A stretch of 61,479 nucleotides of DNA, taken from assembly GCA_004563195.1 (NCBI GenBank), contig SFTJ01000015.1, forward strand, positions 1 through 61,479. The letters are read 5' to 3'. The notes under the pieces were generated by a model. That model saw only the letters and a program-made list of their open reading frames with translations, was not told where the DNA came from and did not search any database. The stretch's first letter is position 1, and every line of letters starts with the position of its first letter. A program made the position numbers and the translations under genes. Of the stretch, positions 9,286-19,927 are shown piece by piece. The stretch is from a bacterium (GTDB lineage: Bacteria > Bacteroidota > Bacteroidia > Bacteroidales > Muribaculaceae).

Positions 9286-11415
9286 TTATTTGAGGGTGAG
9301 AAATTTCCATTGAATGTTGCGCTTTTTGCCGTTGAAGTCCACTTCGCACGATTGGCGCATTTCGTTTACGGAGATAATGACGCCTGTGCCGAATATAGGG
9401 TGCACCACGTTCTTGCCTTCGGCAAATGCGCTGTTCTCGGCTACGGTGCTCTCGCCTATTTCATTATCGAGATTTTTTATCGACATTTTTAGGCCTTTGA
9501 GCAGCGACGGGTCGATTTTGCCATCAAGTTTCAAGAGTTTTTTACCTATCTCGATGATGAATCGCGACGGGTATTTTGACGTTTGCGTTGAGTAGTTGTA
9601 ACCCTCCGATTCGGTGAGAAACAGAGCCTGCTCGGCGCGAGTAATAGCCACATACATCAGCCGGCGCTCTTCTTCGAGGCCGTTGCGTTTGCGTTCTCTG
9701 ATGGTGCGATAGCTCGGGAAAATGCCTTCGCTTAGCCCTACCACAAACACATAGGGGAACTCCAAACCTTTGGCTTGATGTATGGTCATGAGTTTAATTG
9801 CCGACGTTTCGCGATTATAGTCGCTATTGGTGTAGAGCGCGATGTCCTGCAGATATTTCTCGAGCGTGACCTCCTCGTCGGCGTTCGACTCCTCATAGTA
9901 GCGTATTGAATTCATGAGTTCGTTGATATTTTCGATGCGCTCCTCGTCGCCATCGGTGCGATAGAGTGCGTCGAGACCGCTCTCTTTGAGAATTAAGTCG
10001 AGCAGGTCGGAAATCAGCATCTTGTCCACGTTTCGGCGAGCACGCTCTATGGTCTTCACAAAGTTTTGCAAAGCCTCGCTATTGAATTGCTTGTCGCAGA
10101 GGTGATTGACGAGCGTGGCAAAGAGCGGCGTACCCTCGGCGGCAGAGAGTGCTTCGAGAGCTTCGAGTTTGGCTTTGCCGAATTTTCGTGAAGGCACATT
10201 CACCACACGGCGCAGCGAGATGTCGTCCTCGAGCAATGCCAGGCGCAGATAGGCTATGCAGTCTTTTATTTCCTTGCGCTCAAAGAAGCGTATGCCGCCC
10301 CATATCTTGTAGGGCAACTTCTTTTTCATCAGAGCCTGCTCTATAAATCGCGACTGGTTGCCGGCGCGGTAGAGTATGGCAAAATCGGCGGGTTGGCAAC
10401 CGTCCTTCAGCATTTTCGCTATGGTCGAAGCCACCCATTCGCCTTCAGCCACCTCATCGGTAGCGTGGTGGTGCACCACTATGGTATTGGCGGGAATATT
10501 GGTGCGCAAGTTTTTGGGCACGCGATGTATGTTATTCTTAATCACCGCATTAGCCACATTGAGGATGTTGGGTGTGGAACGGTAGTTTTCGTCGAGAATA
10601 ATATCGGTATCGGCTTCGAAATTCACAAAAAATTCGGGTCTTGCGCCGCGCCATTCGTAGATAGCCTGGTCGGGGTCGCCCACTATGAAAAGATTGCCGC
10701 ACTGCTCGCTCAGCACATTGATTATGCGCCAATCGTTGCTGCTACAGTCCTGCACCTCATCTACTTGTATGTAGTCGAATTCGCTCTGCCAGTGCTCGCG
10801 CGCATCGGCGAAATTTTCGAGAATATATAGCGTGAAATATATGATATCATCGAAGTCGAGCGCATTATATTTGCGCTGAAGTTGGAGATAACGGCAAAAT
10901 TCGCGCCCCACCTCATCCACAGGACACGCCCCGCCGGGAAACAAATACGGCACATAGTTGGTTTTACCTTTCACGTCGCTCACTTCGTGCAGCAATTGAT
11001 TTACGGTAGTATCCGATTTCTTCAACTCAAATTCCTGCATCACTTGTTTCATAAGTGTTTTACAGTCATCTTCGTCGATAATCATAAAGTTTTTCGGGTA
11101 GCCGAGACGATAGATTTCTTTGCGCAAAATCTTCACACACAGCCCGTGAATGGTGCAAATATAGTCGTTGGCAGAACCCATATTCACCAAGCGATGTATG
11201 CGATTGCGCATTTCCATGGCAGCTTTGTTGGTAAAGGTCATGCACAGCACATTGGCGGGGTCGATGCCCACGCAGTCGATCAGATAGGCATATCTATTGG
11301 CAAGCACGCGAGTCTTACCCGACCCGGCACCTGCTACCACTCGCACACGGCCCTCTGTAGCCTCCACAGCCTTGCGTTGCTCACTGTTAAGATGCTTGAA
11401 TATCTCCTCGTTCAT
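9286..11415 (-). CDS. UvrD/PcrA-family ATP-dependent DNA helicase
   Basis: The 709-residue protein is a standard SF1A 3'-5' helicase. Visible motifs in order are AGAGSGKTRVL (Walker A, near residue 30), FTNKAAMEMRNR (Ia), VDEVQDCS (Walker B, DEVQD), GDPDQAIYEWRGA (III), DENYRS (IV), TIHQAKGLEFPYVFVVGL (V) and YVAITRAEQALF (VI). Length and motif order match UvrD/PcrA/Rep, which work in nucleotide excision or mismatch repair and replication restart. The C-terminus (about 650-709, with GTGVIISVNEM) resembles the Tudor-like PcrA/UvrD tail that binds RNA polymerase. Single gene, convergent with the LTA synthase-like gene, and 82 bases downstream of the DUF4011 helicase on the same strand. Confidence 0.93.
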   Translation of the reverse strand: MNEEIFKHLNSEQRKAVEATEGRVRVVAGAGSGKTRVLANRYAYLIDCVGIDPANVLCMTFTNKAAMEMRNRIHRLVNMGSANDYICTIHGLCVKILRKEIYRLGYPKNFMIIDEDDCKTLMKQVMQEFELKKSDTTVNQLLHEVSDVKGKTNYVPYLFPGGACPVDEVGREFCRYLQLQRKYNALDFDDIIYFTLYILENFADAREHWQSEFDYIQVDEVQDCSSNDWRIINVLSEQCGNLFIVGDPDQAIYEWRGARPEFFVNFEADTDIILDENYRSTPNILNVANAVIKNNIHRVPKNLRTNIPANTIVVHHHATDEVAEGEWVASTIAKMLKDGCQPADFAILYRAGNQSRFIEQALMKKKLPYKIWGGIRFFERKEIKDCIAYLRLALLEDDISLRRVVNVPSRKFGKAKLEALEALSAAEGTPLFATLVNHLCDKQFNSEALQNFVKTIERARRNVDKMLISDLLDLILKESGLDALYRTDGDEERIENINELMNSIRYYEESNADEEVTLEKYLQDIALYTNSDYNRETSAIKLMTIHQAKGLEFPYVFVVGLSEGIFPSYRTIRERKRNGLEEERRLMYVAITRAEQALFLTESEGYNYSTQTSKYPSRFIIEIGKKLLKLDGKIDPSLLKGLKMSIKNLDNEIGESTVAENSAFAEGKNVVHPIFGTGVIISVNEMRQSCEVDFNGKKRNIQWKFLTLK

Positions 11416-11497
11416 ATCTCAAAAAAATTTCAATTTCTATTTTTTCCTTATTAATTTTATTGTGTGTCTAATCGTCTCAGTCAGGGGAAGTTACCAC

Positions 11498-14400
11498 TTA
11501 CTCGATGAGCGAAATTTTTCCACCTGTTTCGGTTACTTTGCGAGCTATCACCAGGTTGTCGACGGCTTGCGACAGTGCCGAATCCACTTTGGCGCCACGG
11601 CGGCTGAAACCGAGTTTGCGGGCTGCTATGAGTTTTATCGATTCGCGGTCGATGGAGAATTGCTCTTTGATAGTCTCAATCACCACATTTTCGATTTCGC
11701 ACATAGGTATTTCGGAGATGTCGCGACCTGCAGCTTGGCGATATCCCGCGAAGCCCTCACTCGCATTCGAGTCAAGCCAGATGACGCGCGTATTGCGGTC
11801 GGGTGCTGTGTGAAATGCCTTCATCACCATGAGTTGCATATCGCGCTGCATGGTGGGCGTAACGCGAGTCATGCCTCTGAGGCGACTAATGCGCTTGCAC
11901 AGCAAGGCAAGAGTGATGGGCTGCTCGGCAGCCACTATTTTGCGAGCCAGTTCGAGGTCGCTCATACGAGCCACGCTGCCTATCTGTGCCTCATTATATG
12001 GCATTTCAGCCGACTGAATCTCCTCTACTTTCTCGTTTGAGATATCGAATTTTTCGGGTGCGGCGGGTGCCGGTTCTTCTTCGGGAGCGGGCGGATTCTG
12101 ACTGTTTTTCAATACATCGGCTATACGATCGATTACGCGCTGAGGATTGTTAATCCAGTCGACCGACCACATGCGCATCACATTCCAACCCAAGCCGGTG
12201 AGCACCGAGGGCTGCACTATCTCGCGGTCGCGAGTGGTCTGAGTGTCGCGATAGCCTTCGCCATCGATGAGAATACCGAGCAAATACTTGTCGGGGCAGT
12301 CGGGGTCACTCACAGCCACATCAATCTTAAATTGCGAGCGTCCCACACCTACCGACACGGTGTAACCAAGCTGCTCCACAGCTTGAGCCACCTGCTTGGC
12401 TATCACATCGTCGTGGCGAGTAGCGAGTTGCTTGCCACACTGCACGAGCATCTGACTCTCGGCAAACTCCAGGAAGTGCTTTAGCCCTGCCACACCTTTG
12501 GCTTTAGAGCGATTGAGGTCAATATCGCTCGGGCGCAACGATGAGTAGACAAGCATTTCCTTGCGCGAACGGCTCACAGCCACATTCAGTCGGCGCTCGC
12601 CTCCGCTATTGTTAAGCGGGCCGAAGTTCATCGATACCTTACCGTTCTTATCGGGTCCGTAACCTACCGAGAACAAAATCACATCGCGCTCATCGCCTTG
12701 CACATTCTCAAGGTTTTTCACAAAAATCGGTTCGTACATGGTGGCGGCAGCCTCTTGCAGCGCAGCATCGCCATCGAGGCGCTCTTGCAGCAAGTCCTCT
12801 ATAAGGTTCTGCTGAGCCACGCTGAAGGCAATGATTCCTATGCTGTCGGCGCGCAACTTCGGGTCGCTGATGCGGCGCACCACCTCATCAACTATTGCCC
12901 GGGCTTCGTGACGATTGGAGCGCTGACCGCCCTTGTCGTACACGCCCTCCACCTTCACCAGTCGCACCTTGGCACTACGGTCGTCGGTCGACGGAAATGT
13001 GATGAGTTTGCCATCGTAATATTCATTGTTGGAGAATGCAATAAGCGATTCGTGGCGCGAGCGATAGTGCCAGTTGAGCTGAAGCGATGGAATATCGAGC
13101 ATACGGCAGTCCTCGAGGATGCTCTCGAGGTCGTCGATTTGCGCCTCGTCTTCAGTTACATTCGATGAGTTGAAGAAACTTGTAGGCGGCATCTGCTTCG
13201 GGTCGCCCACCACGATGAGCGCCTTACCGCGAGCAATAGCGCCCACACTCTCGCTCGTGGGCATTTGCGACGCTTCGTCGAAGATTACGAGGTCGAATTG
13301 GTCGGAATTCAAATCGAGGAATTGCGCCACCGACATAGGACTCATAAGCATACATGGGCACAGGCGAGGCATAAGAGTAGGTATCGAAGCAAAGAGGTCG
13401 CGCAGCGCCAGTCCACGACCGCCGTTCGAAATATTGCGGTTGAGCAGACCTATTTCGCTGTTGTTGCTCACATTGTCGGTAACGCGCGGCACTTGAGCAG
13501 CCAGGCGAGCATAAAGTTCTTTCTGACTGAGAAGTCGGAATTTCTCTGCCAACTCGCGATAATGGGTAACCACAGCGTCGAACATAATGCCTTCGAAGAT
13601 GCGCAAATGAGGATTTTCGGCAATTTTTCGCATAGCCAAAGCGCGGAAGAAAGTTTTGAAGAACTCTTTGGCGAAGGTGTCGGTGTTCACATTGCCGCTT
13701 TCGATGGCATCGATGGCGGCATCCAAGCCCATATCCACGGCTTGAGAACTATAGTCGCACCAATGATACCAGTCGCGCAGGTTCGACAAGTGGTTTTTCC
13801 ACTGCTTGAGTTTGGCAATCATTTCATCTACTGCCGTCTGTTCGGGTATGCGGTCGGCATCGAGGTCGATGTCGAAAAATTGCTTCGCAACATTCTGTAT
13901 ACTTGTTATCGTATTGTGCAAATCGTTGTATTCCATGAGGTTGTCAAGAATACCATCGATTTCGTTTTTCGTCACATATTGGTTGAATTGGCGCATCTTC
14001 TTCAGCACCGCATTGGTGGCAAAGAATTTGAATACGAACCATTTGCTCTTGGCTTGGCGCCACTCGTCGCGAAGCGCGACAGCATCTTCGTCGAAGATAG
14101 ATTCCTTGTTGTCCTTGAGCAGCGCAGCTCGTTTGGCGGCAGCACCTTGCAGCTGAGCATAGTCGGTCTTGCAGCGTTCGAGCCACTGTGTGGCAGAGTC
14201 GATGCGAGCAGCCAGTGCCGAATCGTTGCCCACATCACCTTGAGCAACCTTCAATCCGAGCAATGGGTGCTGAGAAGGTTGGCCCACGATGCGCAACACG
14301 GCAGCGAGTTTCTCGGTCAACATGTGCTCATAGTCGATACGCGACACTGAGGAGAATTTGGCAATGATTTTATCGTTAAGCACATCGCCGCCGTTGAGTA

Positions 14401-16843
14401 TTTGGGCATCGATGGCCTCGTAATTCATTATGCAATCGTAGAGCGAGAAGTTTTCGCCCGGCTTCTTATCGTGCAGTGCTTCGAGATAAGTGATGAGTTT
14501 GCTACGCTCCTCATAGAGTTTTTCGGCTGTCACGGCATATTCCTCGGGCGAAACTATGTGCGTAACGCCCAGAGCCAAAGCGAGTTGGTTGAGCACATGG
14601 CGTTTGGTCACCTTATTGGAGTGCATTTCGAGGCAGAAAGGTCCCAAGCCCACCTTTTCGAGGCGTTTTTGCACCACGCTGAGCGCAGCCATCTTTTCAG
14701 CCACAAAAAGCACGCGTTTGCCCTGAAAAAGGGCATTGGCTATCAAGTTGGTGATAGTCTGCGACTTACCCGTACCCGGAGGGCCGTAAAGGATAAACGA
14801 GTGCCCCATTCCGGCTTCGAAAACGGCAGCCATCTGCGACGAGTCGACAGCCACCGGCAGCGCCAAACGGTCGGGGCGCAGTTCCTTGTCCTTATCCTTG
14901 AGCGAAGTGACGAGTTCATCGGGCTGCCAAGCCAGCCTCTGCTCCACAAGGCTGCGAACAATAGGATTATTGCGCATCACCTTGCGATGGCTGTGAATGT
15001 CGTTCCACATCAGGAACTTATTGAATGAGAAAATGCCGAGCATCGACTCCTCCTCCACATCCCATCGCTGCTGATTGCTCACGGCAGAGCGGAAGATGGC
15101 AAAAATCTTTTTCACATCCACGCCGTGGTCGTCGAGCGGCAACGGATTGAGTCCGGGAATGGTGATATCGAAGTTCTGTCGCAAAAATTCCACAAGTGTC
15201 ACATTGAGCATAATGTCCTCTTCGCGTGTGCGAATGTGATACATGCCTTTCTTGTAGACCATTTCTACGGGCAACATTAAAATCGGTGCAAAACGAGGCA
15301 CGGTGCTGCCCGAGGTTTCATACCAGCGCAGGGCGCCTATGGCAAGATAGAGCGAATTGGCACCACTTTCTTCCTGAGTGCTTCGAGCGGTGCGATAGAT
15401 GTGCTTGAGAATAATCTTCGATGCTTCCTCGGTCTTGAACGTGTGCAGACGCTTGCGCGAAATCTCATCTACAATCAATTCCTTGAGTTGCGGCGAGTGC
15501 GACGAGCGTTCGAGTTTGCCATCGTCGTTCATTTCAAAGTCGCATTCCGGACGCGCCAAGATGCAAAATTCGGCGCCGTCGTGCAGGTGGTCCTCAAGTC
15601 GATCGATGTCGAACGACACAAATTGTATGGCACTCTTGCGCAGATATAGGTTGAGCATATTGTTGCGGAGCGAGAAATCGAGCAATTTTCGCTCCCAGAT
15701 GTCGAATTTATCTGTAGTTTGCTGAGTATTGTTGAGTTGCGAGAGGTCGTAGCTGAGAGGTTGCTTCACATCCGAAGCCTTTGTAGTGCGCTCGGTGTTC
15801 ATATCTTGCACCATCCATTCAGAGGCGTTACCCACTATTTGCGGCAATGGTCTTATGCCTGAAGTTCGGCACAGGCGCACATCGAGGGCGAGTTCGAACA
15901 CCGCATCGAGGCGATGAATGTTATTCATAGCTTCCGCTATTGCCGACTTGAGGGTGGCGCCATTGGTTGTGAGGCAAGTAGCCTCGATGGGAATCATTTT
16001 GCCTATGCCCTCTGAACACTGCAAGCGAATATACGACTCATCGTCGACCTCGCAAGTCAGAGCAGCCGTGTTCTCCAGCCATACGCCGAGAAATGCGTGT
16101 CCGTGTATGATGATTATCATCGTATTGATGCCTATACTCTCGAGCGCGCTCGCCATGAGCAGCGTGAGTTCGATGCAATTACCCAAACGGGTGCTGAGCA
16201 CCTTGTCGGGCAATGTGATGCGCTGTCCCGACTCTTCGAAGCTGGCAGGAGCCTGACGATAGACAATCCCCTTGGCAAGCAAAGCGCGGAACACGGCGTC
16301 GACTTGCGCTATCACCGCCTTGGGGTCGCCCGTCTGATAGGCTGTGAATGCGGCATCGCCGGTTTCTTTAGTCATAATCTTGGCAGCCTCTTGCAGTATG
16401 CCGGTTATGGCAGGATGATTGGGCGTAACATACGACACCAAAGTCTGCGGCAAAACCTTTATACCAAGCCATTGGTCGTAGGGCATAATAGTGATGTCGC
16501 ATTGGTTTTCGGCCACGATGTCCTTCTTGGCGCTGTCGTGGCAGTTATCGCACGCCACTATATCGAACTGCGTCACCACACTCTCGGTGCTGTCGGCAAG
16601 TTTTGCAAAATCAGGCATCAGCGAGAAGTCGGCTATGCGCACAGCCACGCCCGGACCTATCACAGGAAGAATTTCCGACTTATACTGCTTGAAATATTCG
16701 CCGTAACATTCTATCTGCACATTCTCAAGAGTGCGGTCGCTGTGATTGATGATTTCAAGTGAATTACACACACTCAATCGGTTGTACTCAAGCACATAAT
16801 TCACCTTTTTGTTATAATCTATTCGCAATTCTACGTCTGCCAT
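11498..16843 (-). CDS. DUF4011/DUF3320 SF1B helicase with transglutaminase-like and Vsr-like domains
   Basis: The 1781-residue multidomain protein has these parts in order. (1) A beta-rich N-terminus. (2) A transglutaminase-like segment around 210-260 with LGNCIELTLLMASALE and HGHAFLGVW, supplying the Cys and His. (3) A DUF4011-type region around 380-640. (4) An SF1B helicase of the COG1112 group: LYGPPGTGKSQT near 690, FDEASQMPTSE and GDPKQMPPTSFF near 1190, then VQGDERDVI and NVAVSRSRKEM near 1370-1410. (5) A Vsr/MTES_1575-type nuclease-like stretch around 1500-1590 (KIDVAVSDP, DGEGYRDTQTTRDRE, GWNVMRMWS). (6) A DUF3320 C-terminus. Related helicases occur in repair and anti-phage contexts; a defence role here is inference only. 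Start is the ATG at 16843. Confidence 0.88.
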   Translation of the reverse strand: MADVELRIDYNKKVNYVLEYNRLSVCNSLEIINHSDRTLENVQIECYGEYFKQYKSEILPVIGPGVAVRIADFSLMPDFAKLADSTESVVTQFDIVACDNCHDSAKKDIVAENQCDITIMPYDQWLGIKVLPQTLVSYVTPNHPAITGILQEAAKIMTKETGDAAFTAYQTGDPKAVIAQVDAVFRALLAKGIVYRQAPASFEESGQRITLPDKVLSTRLGNCIELTLLMASALESIGINTMIIIIHGHAFLGVWLENTAALTCEVDDESYIRLQCSEGIGKMIPIEATCLTTNGATLKSAIAEAMNNIHRLDAVFELALDVRLCRTSGIRPLPQIVGNASEWMVQDMNTERTTKASDVKQPLSYDLSQLNNTQQTTDKFDIWERKLLDFSLRNNMLNLYLRKSAIQFVSFDIDRLEDHLHDGAEFCILARPECDFEMNDDGKLERSSHSPQLKELIVDEISRKRLHTFKTEEASKIILKHIYRTARSTQEESGANSLYLAIGALRWYETSGSTVPRFAPILMLPVEMVYKKGMYHIRTREEDIMLNVTLVEFLRQNFDITIPGLNPLPLDDHGVDVKKIFAIFRSAVSNQQRWDVEEESMLGIFSFNKFLMWNDIHSHRKVMRNNPIVRSLVEQRLAWQPDELVTSLKDKDKELRPDRLALPVAVDSSQMAAVFEAGMGHSFILYGPPGTGKSQTITNLIANALFQGKRVLFVAEKMAALSVVQKRLEKVGLGPFCLEMHSNKVTKRHVLNQLALALGVTHIVSPEEYAVTAEKLYEERSKLITYLEALHDKKPGENFSLYDCIMNYEAIDAQILNGGDVLNDKIIAKFSSVSRIDYEHMLTEKLAAVLRIVGQPSQHPLLGLKVAQGDVGNDSALAARIDSATQWLERCKTDYAQLQGAAAKRAALLKDNKESIFDEDAVALRDEWRQAKSKWFVFKFFATNAVLKKMRQFNQYVTKNEIDGILDNLMEYNDLHNTITSIQNVAKQFFDIDLDADRIPEQTAVDEMIAKLKQWKNHLSNLRDWYHWCDYSSQAVDMGLDAAIDAIESGNVNTDTFAKEFFKTFFRALAMRKIAENPHLRIFEGIMFDAVVTHYRELAEKFRLLSQKELYARLAAQVPRVTDNVSNNSEIGLLNRNISNGGRGLALRDLFASIPTLMPRLCPCMLMSPMSVAQFLDLNSDQFDLVIFDEASQMPTSESVGAIARGKALIVVGDPKQMPPTSFFNSSNVTEDEAQIDDLESILEDCRMLDIPSLQLNWHYRSRHESLIAFSNNEYYDGKLITFPSTDDRSAKVRLVKVEGVYDKGGQRSNRHEARAIVDEVVRRISDPKLRADSIGIIAFSVAQQNLIEDLLQERLDGDAALQEAAATMYEPIFVKNLENVQGDERDVILFSVGYGPDKNGKVSMNFGPLNNSGGERRLNVAVSRSRKEMLVYSSLRPSDIDLNRSKAKGVAGLKHFLEFAESQMLVQCGKQLATRHDDVIAKQVAQAVEQLGYTVSVGVGRSQFKIDVAVSDPDCPDKYLLGILIDGEGYRDTQTTRDREIVQPSVLTGLGWNVMRMWSVDWINNPQRVIDRIADVLKNSQNPPAPEEEPAPAAPEKFDISNEKVEEIQSAEMPYNEAQIGSVARMSDLELARKIVAAEQPITLALLCKRISRLRGMTRVTPTMQRDMQLMVMKAFHTAPDRNTRVIWLDSNASEGFAGYRQAAGRDISEIPMCEIENVVIETIKEQFSIDRESIKLIAARKLGFSRRGAKVDSALSQAVDNLVIARKVTETGGKISLIE

Positions 16844-17093
16844 ATCAGTTAGCCTTTTGTGTGGTTACAAATAAGTAATTCGGGGGTAGTGTATTGTAAT
16901 CTACAAAAATAGTAAAAAAAGGCAAGAATAAAGAAAAGAGCAAAAAAAATATGGCAGCGCCTGCGTTTTTCGAAATCCCGTCACAGAGTACAAATCAATA
17001 GAATTACACACAATTAGGGCGAAGATTGTGTTTATTTGGCTGAAAATTATTATTTTTGCACAAAATAGAATCTATAACCAGTAAACTTAAAAA
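16844..17093. other. divergent intergenic region
   Basis: About 250 bases separate the DUF4011 helicase and the NPCBM glycosidase, transcribed away from each other. The stretch is AT-rich, holds no convincing ORF, and contains a -7-like TATTTTTG at 17051-17058 for the rightward gene. Confidence 0.6.
17026..17058 (+). promoter_or_regulatory. probable Bacteroidetes promoter of the NPCBM glycosidase
   Basis: TATTTTTG at 17051-17058 fits the -7 consensus TAnnTTTG. A TTG at 17026-17028 lies 22 bases upstream as a weak -33 element. The start codon is at 17094, giving a leader of about 30 bases. Confidence 0.45.
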
Positions 17094-19904
17094 ATGAATA
17101 GAAAATTATTATTTACAGCTATGACGGCTGCGTTGGTATCGCTGTCGGCAAATGCTCAATCGAAGGTCAATGTAACCGACCTCGACGTAACCAAAACCTA
17201 TCAGGAGTACGGAAAAGTGACAATCGGCAAGTCGGTAACCGGCGAGGCTGCAAGTGTTAAAGGCAGCGCTTACACCAATGTTATCGGCACTCACTCCAAC
17301 AGTGTATTGAAAATCCGCTTAGACCGCGATGCCACGCGCTTCAGCGCCAAGGTGGGTGTTGCCGACACGCATGTCGACACTCGCGACAAGCAGCTCGTGA
17401 CCATGACCATGACCGATGGCACCAAAATCTATTACACCGCAGGCGACGAAAAGCAGTTTCGCGGTGTGGGCAACCAAAAAGGCGTGGTGACCAAAGGCAA
17501 AGTGCAATTTGTGATAAAAGGCGATGGCAAGACGCTCTACGACAGTGGCTTGAAGCGCTCGGGCGAAGAGGTGAGCAATATAGATATCGACCTCGCCGGA
17601 GTGAATATGCTCGAACTTGTGGTTAACGATGGCGGCGATGGCGCAAGTGGCGACGCCGCTCTGTGGATTGACCCCGTTATTACTTATGGCAAGAAGGCTC
17701 CGAAGGCTGTAGATGCCTCAGCACTTGGCGAAGGCCCGAAAATGGCTGCTAAAGTGGCTACTAAATTGCAAAACAAGATAGATGCATTGCCGGTTTACGA
17801 CCGTCTGAACTCTTATCGCACACCTTTCGACTGGTTGGTAACTCCACAGAAGTCGAAAGCCGGCATCTATGCCACCCCCGACCGCCAAAGCATAGTGATA
17901 GCCAACAATATGGTGGCTCGAAAACTGCAGATTTTCCCTAATCTCGCCACCACCGACTACATCAACTGCATGACAGGCGAAAGCATGCTTCGCGCCGTGA
18001 GCGAAGAGGGCCGCATCACCATCGATGGCGAGGAACACCTAATAGGAGGTCTTGCCGGTCAGCCCGAACGCGCCTACATCAAGGAGGAGTGGCTCAAGCA
18101 GCTTACCACCATCCCCGGCTCGTTTATCGTGGAGGACTTCGAAGTGGTGCCTCTCAAGAGCGATATCACATGGAAACGCACCCGCTGGGCGCTCCACAAG
18201 CAAGACGCCACCGGCACCGAGGTGATTTTTACCCTTCGCGGTGAGCGCCAACTGCACGACGTGGTGGTGAAACTCCATTTCGCCGTCTACGATGAGCAAC
18301 CTCTCATTCGCAAACGCTTCGAAATCATCAACAACTCGGGCGTAGATATCAATGTAGATTCCTTCAAACTCGAATATCTGGCAATGGCAGAGCCGGAATC
18401 GCCATCGGGTGGCGACCCAAGCACATTTATGTTGCCTAACATACACGTAGAGAGCGACTTCAACTGCAAAGGCTCGTTTACCGAACGCGAAACCGACATC
18501 ACCGAACACTGGGTAACCGACCCTGCCTACACATCGCAGCGCAACTATCCGATGGTCACTCCGTGCATCCTGGACGTGTCGCTTGAAGTAGGTCCCGACC
18601 AGAACGTAGCCAATGGTAGCACTTTCCGCTCGTTTGCGGTTTATGAAATGCCATACGACAGCTACGACCGCGAACGCAAGGGCTTGTTCGACCGCAAGAT
18701 GCAGCGCGCTGTGGCTCCATGGACTACACAGAACCCCATCTTCCTGCACCTCACATCGTCGAAACCTGAAATTGTGCGCCGCGCTGTGGACCAATGCGTA
18801 GAGTGTGGTTATGAAATGATTATCCTCAGCTTCGGTTCGGGTGCCGATGCTGAAAATATCTCCGAAGAAAATATAGCAAAATTCAAGGAACTCGTAGATT
18901 ATGCCCGCTCGCGCGGCATAGAGGTGGGTTGCTATGCACTGCTTGCCAGCCGCTGGATTAGCGACGAAGTCGACGTAATCAATCCTAAGACCGGCAAACG
19001 CGGCGGCGCCACTTTCGGCAGCTCGCCTTGCCTCTGCAGCGACTGGGGCGAAGAATATTTCAAGAAAATCAAGACATTCTTCGAGCGCACCGGTATGACT
19101 TGCTTCGAGCACGACGGCTCATATCCCGGCGATGTGTGCGCTTCGACCAAGCATAGCCACCACAAGGGACTCAACGACTCGCAATGGAATCAGTTCCAAA
19201 AGATTACCGAACTCTATCACTGGATGTGTGCCAACGGCATCTACCTGAATGTGCCCGACTATTACTTCCTCAACGGATCGACCAAGGTGAGCATCGGCTA
19301 TCGTGAGACCAACTGGTCGTTGCCTCGCGACCGTCAGCTAATACACACACGCCAACTCAACTACGATTGCACATGGGAGCGCATCCCGTCGTCGCTCTGG
19401 AGCTTTGTGCCTTTGGTGGAATATCATGGCGGTGGTGCTGCAGCCACTCTCGAGCCGCTCAGCGAGCACCTTTATGAATATCGCACACTTATGTATCAAA
19501 ACTACGGCGCAGGCGTGCAAGCATGCTATCGCGGTCCGCGCCTCTACGATACCGAAGAGGTGAAACAGACTGTAATAGAAGTAATTAACTGGTACAAGCG
19601 CTATCGCGAAATTCTCAATAGCGACATCATACACCTTCGCAAACCCGATGCTCGCGATTGGGACGGAATCATGCACGTCAATCCCGAACTCAACGAGAAG
19701 GCTTTGGCTATGTTCTTCAACCCCACCGACAGCGACATCACTCGCACCATAGAGGTGCCATTGTATTATGCCGGACTATCGCAATCGGTGAATGTGCGCC
19801 GCGAAGAAGGTGCAGCCAAGCGCTACACACTCTTAGCCGACCAAAAGGTTACCCTCGAGGTTACGATTCCCGCCAAGGGCTTTACCTGGTATGTGTTTCA
19901 GTAA
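17094..19904 (+). CDS. secreted NPCBM/NEW2-domain glycoside hydrolase (alpha-galactosidase-like)
   Basis: The 936-residue exported protein has a signal peptide ending around SANAQ. Residues about 25-195 form an NPCBM/NEW2 carbohydrate-binding domain: SYTNVIGTHSNS-like start, RFSAKVGV and the closing NMLELVVNDGGDGASGDAALW. The rest is a beta-sandwich followed by a TIM barrel with VDQCVECGYEMIILSFGSG, GIEVGCYALLASR and FEHDGSYPGD (about 671-680, likely catalytic acidic residues), then a C-terminal beta domain ending IPAKGFTWYVFQ. The layout resembles GH27/GH36-like alpha-galactosidases or other retaining glycosidases of Bacteroidetes. The substrate is not visible from sequence. It is convergent with a GH20 hexosaminidase, suggesting both serve glycan breakdown, perhaps host mucin. 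Confidence 0.82.
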   Translation: MNRKLLFTAMTAALVSLSANAQSKVNVTDLDVTKTYQEYGKVTIGKSVTGEAASVKGSAYTNVIGTHSNSVLKIRLDRDATRFSAKVGVADTHVDTRDKQLVTMTMTDGTKIYYTAGDEKQFRGVGNQKGVVTKGKVQFVIKGDGKTLYDSGLKRSGEEVSNIDIDLAGVNMLELVVNDGGDGASGDAALWIDPVITYGKKAPKAVDASALGEGPKMAAKVATKLQNKIDALPVYDRLNSYRTPFDWLVTPQKSKAGIYATPDRQSIVIANNMVARKLQIFPNLATTDYINCMTGESMLRAVSEEGRITIDGEEHLIGGLAGQPERAYIKEEWLKQLTTIPGSFIVEDFEVVPLKSDITWKRTRWALHKQDATGTEVIFTLRGERQLHDVVVKLHFAVYDEQPLIRKRFEIINNSGVDINVDSFKLEYLAMAEPESPSGGDPSTFMLPNIHVESDFNCKGSFTERETDITEHWVTDPAYTSQRNYPMVTPCILDVSLEVGPDQNVANGSTFRSFAVYEMPYDSYDRERKGLFDRKMQRAVAPWTTQNPIFLHLTSSKPEIVRRAVDQCVECGYEMIILSFGSGADAENISEENIAKFKELVDYARSRGIEVGCYALLASRWISDEVDVINPKTGKRGGATFGSSPCLCSDWGEEYFKKIKTFFERTGMTCFEHDGSYPGDVCASTKHSHHKGLNDSQWNQFQKITELYHWMCANGIYLNVPDYYFLNGSTKVSIGYRETNWSLPRDRQLIHTRQLNYDCTWERIPSSLWSFVPLVEYHGGGAAATLEPLSEHLYEYRTLMYQNYGAGVQACYRGPRLYDTEEVKQTVIEVINWYKRYREILNSDIIHLRKPDARDWDGIMHVNPELNEKALAMFFNPTDSDITRTIEVPLYYAGLSQSVNVRREEGAAKRYTLLADQKVTLEVTIPAKGFTWYVFQ

Positions 19905-19927
19905 TTGAGGCACCTCAATAAATAAGA

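Noticed and set aside
13265..14350. Plus-strand open frame of 361 codons opposite the DUF4011 helicase
   Set aside because: Lies wholly inside a well-supported helicase gene; no recognisable domain and no promoter.
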